Positions 1-9,322 of a stretch of DNA of 64,000 nt are shown piece by piece. Where the stretch lies: contig OU015567.1 of assembly GCA_907165135.1 (NCBI GenBank), positions 5,523,001 through 5,587,000 of the forward strand, given 5' to 3'. The notes below the pieces were generated by a model. The model had not been told where the DNA came from and made no database searches. It saw nothing but the letters and a program-made list of their open reading frames with translations. This stretch comes from Oikopleura dioica (taxonomy: Eukaryota; Chordata; Appendicularia; Copelata; Oikopleuridae). Position 1 is the stretch's first letter. Each line of letters starts with the position of its first letter. Made by a program: the position numbers and the translations under genes.

Positions 1-118
1 AGTAGCAGCCGTAATTGGTGTATTGTTTTTCCAGCTCGCGAAGTTCTTCTGAGAAATCTTGCTTGTCGCTAGAATCGTATTTGTATTTGCCATTTTCAGT
101 CATCAGAAACATCATCAT
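1..118 (-). CDS. phospholipase A2-like protein, partial
   Basis: Reading the minus strand from 118 gives a short hydrophobic start (MMMFLM), a polar stretch, then LRELEKQYTNYGCY, where the window ends. The Y-x-x-Y-G-C-Y series matches the beginning of the calcium-binding loop of secreted phospholipase A2 enzymes, which hydrolyse the sn-2 ester of phospholipids. The catalytic His-Asp pair and the disulfide cysteines would lie beyond the left edge, so activity cannot be judged. The reading frame is open upstream of the chosen ATG, so an earlier exon with a better signal peptide is possible. Family identity rests on one motif only. Confidence 0.5.
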   Translation of the reverse strand, partial: MMMFLMTENGKYKYDSSDKQDFSEELRELEKQYTNYGCY

Positions 119-729
119 CGCTGCCAACGGTCGAAAATCGCTCAATCAAGTTTTTCATAGACTATTTTTTCATAATTTTTGAAGTCGTTAAAACTCGTTC
201 CTGGTATCTTCCGCTCGAAGCGACTCTTCAACAAGTGCTTTTCCTCCTCTTGCATTCTTGGGCTGTTTGTTTATCGAGCGAATCCAACTGCCAGTCAGTT
301 CTCTTTTCACGTGACCACGAAAAATGTCCGCGAAACTGGGAGATGTGACGGCGAGGAAAATCGAAGCTTTCTGAAATTTTGAGTTCGAAAATGATCTCTA
401 AGGGAAGGAATTTCTTACCATCTTTCTCGAGCGAAATGATAGCGTCAAACACAAAAACGCTCGATTTTATGGAGCGCGCGTATTATCCAAGACAATATTT
501 TTGTAAAACGTTCGTTCGAATTCTTGGACACAATCTCCTTGATCGGCCGTCAACCATGTTTTGCGTATCTTTAAAAGAATAAAAAATAATAAAAAGATGG
601 CTTGAAGGAGTCAGGAGTCTTAAATCGTGAATTTGACCAATAGTCGAACAATACGTATTTGTCGGCAAACAATTTGATCAGTCTCCGTTAGTTAATACGA
701 GAGCTAAAAGATTTTTTGTCAGTTCGAAA
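119..729. other. intergenic, nothing convincing
   Basis: Short open frames exist on both strands here, but none has a recognisable motif, signal peptide or matching splice phases. The stretch separates the leftward PLA2-like gene from the rightward coiled-coil gene and presumably holds both promoters. Confidence 0.4.
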
Positions 730-1610
730 ATGAGTTTTTCAATTTCTGAAAGCATTTTAGGAAGTTACCGAGATTATCAAAAAAGAGATTTTACAAAAGA
801 AGAAATTCTGTTGGAAGGTACAATTATTAGTCACAATAAACTTCTTCATTCTAATATTTGCCCAAAATATGTTCTACCCAATATTTTGGGGACTTTACAC
901 AGCTTAAGCCTTATTATTTAAAAATGAGAATTAAGCTCAATCACAACTTGAACCATTGTGGAAGGCTTTTGGCGACCTTCGAAAAGAAAATTATGAGCTT
1001 TCAATAAAAGTTCAACACTTAGAAACAGAAAAAGATGCTCAAAATACCAAGTTTCAAAACATTATTGATAATCTTCGGGCGGAGATCGGACTCATGACGT
1101 CATCAAGTGGAACTGATAGCATAGCGGACCGAAAATTGGAAGAAAAGACCGAGAGGGAGGAGCCGAATCAAAGAGCACCGACAATAGTGTTCAGCGATAT
1201 TTCTGATAAGACACCGTCTGGTTTTGCTCCTCCTAGCTTTTTAAGAAAAGAAGGGATCAATAGACAAGGTTTTTTCGTCAAAATTCCCGATATAATTTTT
1301 CATGATAGATGTTTCCGAAGAAGAAATATCGACGCTTATCGACAATAAAATCAACCCACTATGGAATGCTCAGCAAACCGCTCTAAAACAACGATCAGAG
1401 ATTCAATCAAAAGTTGAAGAACTCGATAAATGGGTCAAAAACACAGTCAATGAGTTTGAGACGAAGGAATTGAATAACATGCAATTGCAAGATGAATCTG
1501 AGCTTATGCGGGAAACCAACGCTCAACTCCAAGAGCAAAATGAAAGATACTTGGCGGAAATCGAATCACTCAGAAATCAGCTTGAATCTTTACGTCGGGC
1601 TCAAAGTTGA
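730..1610 (+). CDS. coiled-coil protein, three exons
   Basis: Three exons join in phase: 730 to about 817, 936 to about 1268, and about 1308-1610. The first intron ends at GAATTAAG and the second is only about 40 bp (GTTTTTTCG to CATGATAG). The protein starts MSFSISESILGSY. Its first long helical stretch follows the first junction, then comes a Ser/Thr/Pro-rich break, then a second coiled coil rich in Glu, Gln and Leu that ends SLRRAQS. Heptad-like spacing of Leu and Ile is visible in both helical parts. I do not recognise the family; a cytoskeletal or scaffold role is only an inference. Exon joins are supported by phase and by unbroken heptads across both junctions. Confidence 0.65.
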
Positions 1611-1926
1611 AGTTGAAGATCTTCATGGACTCATACTGTAATACAATGGTGATTCAACGTCATTTGATGATTTGGTTATCAAGAGAACAATCTTCTGTGA
1701 ACGTTCCAATTTTAAAATCAATTTTGAATAAATCATTTTTTCTTTCTCAACTGCGAGTACTGTATCCATCCACATTAATAAGCCTTTTCAAGCATGCAAA
1801 TCACAGATCGGTGAATCAAAAATCGACGCATTCACAATAAAACGGCATATTTCCCGCATTTATATTTCAGAGCATCAAACTATTTAGCCGACCTACTGAT
1901 TTACTTTCGTTCAAAGACAAAACACT

Positions 1927-2169
1927 ATGAAGGCAACTTTGATCATTTTTCTTTCTTCCGTCTCGGGCTTGATTTTCAACCCAGCTCGTGTTTTTCAGCA
2001 AGAAAACTCCCTCGTAAGATTTTAACTTTGAATTTTTGTATCAAAAATTTAGGAGAGAACCCCGTGGACGAGAAATTTTAAAATCCCAGCAGATCAAATC
2101 GGCAAGAAATCTTCTCTCGGCAACAAATTCAGCTTTATGAGAACTATCGGAGCTGCAGTTGGAAAATAA
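1927..2169 (+). CDS. small secreted peptide, 67 aa
   Basis: Exon 1 (1927-2013) encodes a typical signal peptide, MKATLIIFLSSVSGLIF, and the start of the mature part. A 39-bp GT-AG intron (2014-2052) follows. Exon 2 (2053-2169) encodes a basic tail ending MRTIGAAVGK. Both exons join in phase 0 and the stop codon is followed at once by AATAAA-like sequence, as expected of a compact gene. No known family is recognised. The basic, cysteine-free mature part could be an antimicrobial-type or structural peptide, but that is speculation. Confidence 0.55.
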
Positions 2170-2246
2170 AAATACATTCAAAAAAGAGACATTTAAATTT
2201 ATTTCAAAAAATTATAAAAACATGTTTTTTTACCATTGGCTTCATT

Positions 2247-4186
2247 CAGGGGTCTAAATTCGCAGTGCGAATTCGCTTTATTGCGAAGCGATGCGAAGCG
2301 AAGCGAATTCGCTTTCGCTTCGCTTCGCACTGGAGAGCAGAATTCGCTTCGCTTTCGCTTCGCAAAAATTCCAAAATTTTCGCTTAAATTTTCGCACAGC
2401 AAGCGGCATTGTAATTCGGAAGATTCTTTATCAAAGATTTGGAGAGGGGCATTATTGATGCCGCTTTAAGGGGGTGGTGGTCGAGAATTAAGATTTTTCA
2501 AACCATGATTGAGAAAAAACCGAAAGGGACAAGAAAATCTAAATTTTCAAGGGTTAAAGATAAACGTTGAAAGAATGTGGGCGCGCGGAGAAAAAAAAAT
2601 TTTTTTTTGGAAAAAGCTGAGAAAAATTTTATGAAAGTGGACCCTACTTCAATCCAAGATTACGGGCAAAATAACTTTTTTTTTTCAAAGATCAAACCTC
2701 ATATGATGATAGAATAGACCCTTACGGATGTGGGCGCGTGGAAAAAAAATAGGGTTGCTATGATAATTAAGGTCGTAACGGTCGATTTAAAAATATCGTT
2801 TTTGCTAAAAATCGTTATTTTTCACTAAATTTTATTAAAATTTTCGAAAAATCGCGAAAACCCGTAATTTTTTGTTATTTACAGTTTTAATCTGATAAAA
2901 AAATATATTATACATAAGAAAATAAAGTTTTATTGGTTTAAGTTCGAAAAAAACAAATTCTAAAATTCCGAAAAATCTCGACTTCATGACCTAAAATCAA
3001 AAATTTTCTATATTAAAGTTAATCCAATCAAAAAAAGGTAGGGACCAAAAATGTTCCTTTTTGATCGAGGAGTCCAAAAATATAAGTAAAATTTTAAAAA
3101 GTCGATAAAAAATTTCTCGACCACCTCCCCCTTAAATTCAAGTTTTCTCCGTCTTGTGAAGACGAGTCTAATGGTGAGTCTAACTCTTGATAAATCCAAG
3201 GAGTGACCGGTTAGCAAGCTGATTACCGGAAAACTCGTTGTCACCAGTATGCTAGAATAATTTTTGAATGATAAGAATGATCTTTATGAACAGGGCTTAT
3301 CTAGAATCGAAGATGACCGCCATATTTTATCTCCTATCGAGTAGAGGTGACCATTTGGGCAAGAAATCGTCGGTTGGCCGTCCGAATACCCGGCCGAAAT
3401 CAAGGGCCAAGAGTTGCGCCGTCCGAATTCCCGGCCGAGCCCAGGTGCCCGAACTGCCCAGTCGGGCAAGTGGACGAAGTGCCCGAAACGCCAGAAAATG
3501 CCCCGTCGGGCAGGCAACCAAAGTGCCTCAAACGCCCAGTTGGGCATTAATTTTCGATTTTCAAGTCAACAGAATTGGACTGGTGATGGGATTTTCGATA
3601 GATAAGGGCTAGAAAAATAAGTTTCGGGGGGCTTTTGATTCAGTTAGAGGAGCAAAAGAGCAAAAACAGTTGTTAAGAATGTAAAATTTAGGAATTTTCC
3701 TCGGCGCCGGCTTGACCAACTGCTCGAAAGCGCCGAATTGCCCGAAAGTGCCCAACTTGCCCAAATGCCCGAAATGCCCGCTTTTGCCGACTGCCCGATG
3801 CCCAAATGGTCACCCCTGCTGTAGTGTTTATTACTACCTTGGAATTATCAACAGTTAGACCCACCATTCGGCTTATATTGACGAGCTCAAAAGTACAGTA
3901 ACAGATTTTTTTGTAATTTTCTGCCCAAAAATAGTTTTTGAAATCATCATCGCTTTTGAGTTGCTGATTGCTGAAGATTCTTGCCAGAAAATGCGTATCA
4001 ACTCAAGCGAAAAAAATTTCGCTTTTTTTTCGCAATTTTCAATGATATTTCGCTTCGCTTTCGCTTCGCTTTCGCTTCGCACTTGGCCGAAGAATTCGCT
4101 TCGCTTTCGCTTCGCAAAAAATTTGAAAAAAACGTTCGCTTTCGCTTCGCTTTCGCACTAGGATTTCGGCTGATATTTAGACCCCA
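2247..4186. mobile_element. hAT-like non-autonomous transposon
   Basis: The ends are inverted: CAGGGGTCTAAAT at 2247 and ATTTAGACCCCA ending at 4186. They are flanked by a perfect 8-bp direct repeat GCTTCATT (2239-2246 and 4187-4194), the target-site signature of hAT elements. Next to each end lie dense repeats of TTCGCTTCGC (about 2265-2400 and 4015-4160), like the subterminal repeats where hAT transposases bind. No transposase frame is visible. The open frames in the TTCGC-rich zones are low-complexity artefacts. A second GC-rich element is nested inside. Confidence 0.8.
3343..3817. mobile_element. nested GC-rich element with inverted ends
   Basis: Inside the hAT-like element, GAGGTGACCATTTGGGCA (from 3344) is mirrored by TGCCCAAATGGTCACCCC (to 3816). 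The interior is far more GC-rich than its surroundings and is built of repeated GCCCGAA and TGCCCA-like words. Any target duplication is degraded (CTATCGAG against CTGTAGTG). It is probably an older non-autonomous element that inserted into the larger one. Confidence 0.6.
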
Positions 4187-4194
4187 GCTTCATT

Positions 4195-5027
4195 CGACAA
4201 AAATGGCAATAAAATCAAGAAAAAGCATTTTTACGACTCATAAATCCCCAGAATTTCCTGAGAAAAGCAATTTTAATCGACCTTCTTGAATTCAGCAAGA
4301 TCCGGAAATTCGCCACTCCAGTCATTCGAGCATGGCAACGCGCAAAAGAATACTTTTTTTCACACTTTTGTGAAAAATTCAGCGCCTTCTTAAAAAATTC
4401 ATGCGCCGCTACGAACTTTTTCGTTTTCTAGACGACTAAATGAAAGTTTCGGTGAAAAAAATTTTGTAAACAAAATGTTTTCTTTTCTCCGTGAGAAGTA
4501 GCAGAAGGAAGAGAGTCAAATTGATCGGCGGCTGGCAGAGATGAACTTTGTTTTTTGAGCGTATTTGCGCGACATTTGAGCGACCCCGGCGAAATCCTTC
4601 GCTAAGGCCGTTATTTTTTGAAGCAGAAAAACCGAGAAATATCAAAAAACGAGAAAAATGAAAATGAGAAAAATAAGAAGAAAATGAAGCTGAAAGCAAT
4701 TCAAGATATCATGTTTCGTCCGAATATTTTTGGAAAATAAAACTGTGCCATCTTTTTTTGCAAAATCAAAAATGATAATTCAAAAAAATATAAAATCCAC
4801 CATCTTCTGTTATGTAAACCTTGCACCGCCCCTTAATTTTAAGGTTCGTTCCTATTTAGATCCATTTTGAGCTTTGACTCCTCGGGCAAATCCTCCTGTT
4901 CTTGGACGCTAACCAAAAAGAAAAACCGAAAATCGCTTTAAAAATATCATCGCAGTATAAAATCCCGGAACAGTGGAACAGAAAAAGAAAAACAAAGAGA
5001 GAAAAAAAAACAGAAAGAAAAGAAAAT
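4195..5027. other. intergenic, upstream of the bZIP gene
   Basis: AT-rich sequence with purine-rich runs just before the bZIP start codon. No supported gene. It must contain the promoter of the gene starting at 5028. Confidence 0.4.
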
Positions 5028-6257
5028 ATGGAGTACTTGGAGCAGAACTTTTCAGAAGAGTACTGTAATGCCGGAATTGAAAATTCGCTCTGGGAGGTTA
5101 TTTCTGACCGAGGTAAATTGAAATTTGAAATTTTGATATTTTGAACAAATGGCTTTTAGCCTCCAGCGGCCTTTTTAACGTGAGAATAATAGGTTAAATT
5201 TCAGGTTCAATCAACTCATCAGAAAATTCTTCATTCGGAAACCCCCCTTCCGTCGACTCCGGCACCGCCTCCTCCTCCACCCTCGACGATTCCCTCTTCG
5301 ACATCTTATTTACTTGCCCAGAAACTCCAGCCGAAAACACAGCTGCCACAGAAAATGCCGTCAAAACAGAAAACCCATCTCCTCTTCCTTTCCTGACCCA
5401 GACTTCTTGTACCCAAGCTGGCGAAAAGAGGGCACCAAATCAAGAATTCGCCTCAAGAGTGACAAAAAAGCCAAAATTAAAGCGCATCCTCACTTCCACT
5501 CCTTCCAGCACCGTCATCAAAATCGAGCCAGCCGAGGTAGCCATCCCCTCCTTTCAACCCTCTTTTTCAATAATCCCCGATTTCAGGAATACGAGGAAGA
5601 AACAAGCCAAGGGAATCAAAGCAGCTTTGAAGCCAACTCGCCGTCTCTCAAAGTGTCACAATGCGTCCTAAAACAGGTTCGATCTCAAGTTTTTAGTTGT
5701 TGGCGGAAAATCAGCGCCGCATATTTTTGTTTATAAAACAGACCTCGTGACAAAAGCGGCGATAAATAACTTGTTTAGATTAGCAAAAAGGATGTTATAT
5801 TCAAAAAACCATAATAACAATGACTTTTCAAATCTATATATAATTTTTAAACTCGAATTTATGTGAAGCGATCCTAATAAAACTGATTGTGAATTTAGTA
5901 GCGTAAGATTGCCCTACAAATTAAAGATAGATTATAGGATATAATGAGAATTCAATTTAGCCGAATGACAGAAACCTCTCAGCCCAAGAAGTAAAAGACC
6001 TAAAACGCAAGCAACGAATGATCCGAAATCGAGAAAGCGCCTCCCTCTCGCGCCAGAGGCGAAAAGCGCATCTGGAAGGAATCGAAAAGCGAAACTCAAG
6101 TCTTGAAAATGAAAATCGCCAATTAAAACACACAAATGTCCAGGTAAATTGACCTCGAAAAACCCCTTTTACCGAAAAATTCTAGCTTCAGCAACAAATC
6201 CAGTATCTTCAACGAGAGCTCCTGCAGCTCCGCCCTCTTGTGGCTACCTTCAAATGA
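5028..6257 (+). CDS. ATF6-type bZIP transcription factor
   Basis: Five exons: 5028-5112, 5205 to about 5537, about 5588-5679, 5961-6143 and 6186-6257; the intron near 5540-5587 is about 50 bp. The N-terminal half is acidic and Ser/Thr/Pro-rich, as in an activation domain. Exon 4 carries a basic region, KRKQRMIRNRESASLSRQRR, that resembles ATF6 and CREB3 factors, and it runs into a leucine zipper completed in exon 5. The protein stops about 20 residues after the zipper. ATF6 and CREB3 proteins continue into a transmembrane segment that anchors them in the endoplasmic reticulum; none is encoded here. This looks like a constitutively soluble relative, or a gene with an unseen alternative 3' exon. 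DNA binding as a dimer is expected from the family. Confidence 0.8.
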
Positions 6258-6604
6258 ACCGAAAATCTGACTGTAAATTGCTTAGAATTCTTTCTCTTTA
6301 GGTGATGGATTTTTTCGTAGACCTTTCACTCTTATTTATAACTGCCCGTTTACCTCCTTTCGACTGGTAAAAATTCATTCTTTATTTTTCATTTTATGAA
6401 ACTTATCACTTTCATTTTCAAGATCACAAGAATCATTTTCTCACTTAGATTTAATAAAAATTCAATCAACTCAGGGAATCCCGATCCTGTTTGTTTTTTT
6501 TACTGCAGATAGATAAAGCATTAGATATCGGCGTATTTTTGAATAGGAGGTATTGAATTTTGAGTTTCCAGAGCTTCTATAAAATAAACTAAGGATGAAA
6601 AAGA
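6258..6604. other. intergenic between convergent genes
   Basis: AT-rich 3' flank of the bZIP gene with AATAAAA-like polyadenylation words near 6453. No gene seen. Confidence 0.35.
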
Positions 6605-6762
6605 TAAGTGGACATTTCAAGAAAACCGGACATTTTAAGAAAACCGGAAATAACAGGGAAAACGGACATTTCAATAGATTTTGAAATGTCCACTTTCTCA
6701 AAATGTCCACTTTCTTGAAATGTCCACATTTGTAAAATGTCCGGTTTTCTTGAAACTTCCGC
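6605..6762. repeat. short repeat/hairpin of GGACATTT units
   Basis: GGACATTTCAAGAAAACC and close variants occur several times in one direction (6605-6670). The complement, TTTTGAAATGTCCACTTTC, follows several times (6678-6760). Together they can fold into a long imperfect hairpin. No coding sense is seen. Confidence 0.6.
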
Positions 6763-6780
6763 TAATCTAATAGAAGGATA

Positions 6781-9195
6781 TCAGAAAAAAATACCGTTTT
6801 CTAGCGAAATCTGCTCTTGAAAATTTCTCCGACTGTCTTCCAGACTCTTCGTTACCGTCTTCACGCTCCCTTCTGGCGACTAAAAAATAAGCATTGAGCA
6901 TATTTTGTTTATTTTACCGGAAAATTGAATGCGCTCTTGAATTCGCCGTCAAGTTGAATTGCACCAGATTTCACTTTTTCCTCCATCGTATTTCTCCACT
7001 GCTCTTGGTCCATGATGCTTTGTTTTCTTGCATTTTCTGCTTGACGTTTTGCTTCGGAGATTCTTTTTATTTTGCTGAACGAAGTTATAATGACATTTTT
7101 TACAAAATATTTTTTCAGAGAAGAACTATGCTCACATGCTCTCATTGTACGACTTTTTTGATTTTCTCGATTTTCTGTTTGATTGAAGCCTGGAACTGTT
7201 CCATGTATTCGGCCCCGGAGTCAGAGTTCGAAATTTCCCGCGCCGCATGCTCCCGCGAGCCCCGCGGGAGCGGGGGGGAGCAAAATTTCTCCCGCGCCCC
7301 CGCTCCCCAAGATATTTGGATATTCTTTCCCCCTCCCCCCCGCTCCCTCGAGATTTTCTCGTGATCTTTCCCCCTCCCCCGCTCCCGCCGTAAATTGTTC
7401 TTTCCCGCCTTCTTCCCGCCCCTTCCCGCGCCGCGAAAACTCGAAAATGCTCCCGCGGGGCTGCGGGAGCAGCGGGGAAATAGGTTTTTTAATTTAAGGG
7501 GCTTGACGGCCCTTCGGGCCGTTTCAGCCCCGTTCCTTGGTTTTCAAATTTAAGGGGCTTGACAAAGGCCGGGGAAGTCTTAGTTGATCAATCTTAGTTT
7601 CGTCCCCAACCCCACCCACCACCATTCAATGTGAAAGTAATATTGTTCATGTTCTTAGCTTTGTTATGATTTTTATTAATTTTTTTCAATTTTATTTCTC
7701 AATTGTCGAATTATCTTAGGGGCCTGACTCAGGCTTCTTCCTTAGTGAAGACCTTTTTAAACCAGCCCTCACGTTGATTTTTCTTTCCCGCGGGCTCCCG
7801 CGGGAGCAAAAGAGAGGGGGAATCCTTCCCGCGCCCCCGCTCCCGCGCAAATTTTCAGGCCTTTTTCCCCGCCCCCGCTCCCGCGCAAAATTTTTGGACT
7901 TGCTCCCGCTCCCCCGCTCCCGCAAAAATTTTCGACCTTGCTCCCGCTCCCCCGCCCCCGCGAAAAATTTCAGTCATAGTTCCCGCTCCCCCGCACCCGC
8001 AAAAGTTCGCGGGAATTTCGAACTCTGCCCGGAGTAGCTGGGGGAACCCTAGTTAGACGAATCTCCTTTTCTTTTTCCTTGATTTCGATCTCGAGCCGTT
8101 TTTTCTCCCTCTTTTTCGCCGCCTTTTCCTTTTCCTGGCGCTCTTTTTCTTTTCTCCTAAACGACCGCTTTTTTCGAAGAAAATTTTTCGAACCCACCTT
8201 TTTGCGTTTTCTTTGGTGATCGCTTTAACAGTTTCTTTGAACATTCGCTTGTGAGAGAATTTTCTTGGAATTCGTAGTTTTGAAATGACCAAGGCGCCAA
8301 GGATGAAAATCAAGGTGACGATGAAGTTTGACATTTGAATCATCATCGAGGTCGACCATTGGTAGTGCTTGACGGATGACTCGAAGAAGGAAACAGGCTT
8401 TTTTGATTGAAAATACGATGGAAATTTAAGATTAAGTGAATCATTCCGGAATCTAATATGGATTCATGAATTTTATCAATGATTAAAACAATAAAAATCA
8501 CCATTAGCAAAAATAAATTTTCGTTTTATGGTCTTTTCTATCGAAAAAATCTTCCTTGATTTCAACATTTCCTGAGTTCGATAAGTAAAAGTCTTCGAAT
8601 AAACGACATTCTCAAAGGCCGAAACGACCGTCAACGTCCCCATAATTTCCAGAACAAGAGAGAATATCGAAACATACGCCACTAGAATCCATCGAATTCG
8701 ATAACCAGCGAATTGAATCCAAGGCAAAATCAACCCCAGCGTACTTGTTCCGATCGCCATGCCAAAAAGGACCCAGGAAGCGGTAATTGTATTCATCGGC
8801 GTCATGAGCCGAATGCAAGGAGCAGCGACAGAGTCGAAAGCTGGGCAGTCTTCGCAGACTCGGGGCAGGTCGTTGGGAAGCGTTTCAACGTCGCTGAGGA
8901 AGAGTTTCAGGTGAAAATTCTCTTCGCCGGGGCAAGAACGGATCTTTCTCTTGTATGTTCCATTCGAAGGACTTTCTTTTTGCATCTCCCAGAGGCCGAT
9001 TTGGACGTTACAGTAGTTCCCGCAGCTGCCTTCATTCAGATCCGGTACTTTGTCATACCTAGTCGTCCCCTCTATCCACTGATTAAGACTGTAAGAAAGA
9101 CACAACAGTACCAACTGAGCTATGCCAAAGAGATAGATGATTTTGCCAAAAGGATCTCTCGCCACTTTTTCATTGAATTTCTGAATTATTCCCAT
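6781..9195 (-). CDS. claudin-like four-pass protein with basic tail, interrupted by a transposon
   Basis: Five exons on the minus strand: 9195-8572, 8397-8198, 8156-7136, 7074-6918 and 6879-6781. Exon 1 holds TM1, an extracellular loop with several cysteines, and TM2-TM3. TM4 is in exon 2 (SNFIVTLIFILGALVIS). A long Lys/Arg/Glu-rich tail follows, and the gene ends QISLENGIFF. Intron 1 (8398-8571) is GA-AG. Introns 2-4 are GT-AG and only 38-61 bp. The layout matches the neighbouring paralogue at 9323-11266, including a 157-nt penultimate tail exon in the same phase. Exon 3 contains an 806-bp hAT-like element (7222-8027). The flanking sequence reads in one frame only if the element plus one 8-bp target copy (814 nt) is removed, so the gene as assembled is disrupted. 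The claudin/PMP22-type family call rests on topology and the loop, not on a confirmed W-GLW-C-C motif. Confidence 0.7.
7222..8027. mobile_element. hAT-like element inside a coding exon
   Basis: Inverted ends CAGAGTTCGAAATTTCCCGC (from 7222) and GCGGGAATTTCGAACTCTG (to 8027) are flanked by a perfect 8-bp duplication CCCGGAGT (7214-7221 and 8028-8035). The two ends of the interior are extremely rich in CCCGCTCCCGCG words; the middle is AT-rich. No transposase. Reading frames inside it are compositional artefacts. A fragment of the same end sequence recurs at 14701-14722. Confidence 0.85.
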
Positions 9196-9322
9196 TTTTC
9201 ATTTCTTTCTCTAGAATTTTTCCAGGACTTGATCAAGAAAAAAGAGAGGAGAAGATTTTACGAGCGAGGGGTAAATATCAAGAATAGTTTTATTTGTTAA
9301 GAACGCAGAAATCGAGAATTTT

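Noticed and set aside
2236-2469. Open frames rich in FASLR/FRFA repeats on both strands
   Set aside because: They come from TTCGCTTCGC subterminal repeats of the hAT-like element, not from selected coding sequence.
3284-3612. Several overlapping GC-rich frames
   Set aside because: They fall in the nested GC-rich element; repeated GCCCGAA words keep all frames open.
6918-7145. Unspliced frame running from MRACEHSS into the claudin tail
   Set aside because: A GTGAGC donor and TTCAG acceptor give a join in the phase required by the paralogue; the unspliced reading is less consistent.
7183-8037. Proline/arginine-rich open frames
   Set aside because: Entirely within the CCCGCTCCCGCG-rich hAT-like element at 7222-8027.
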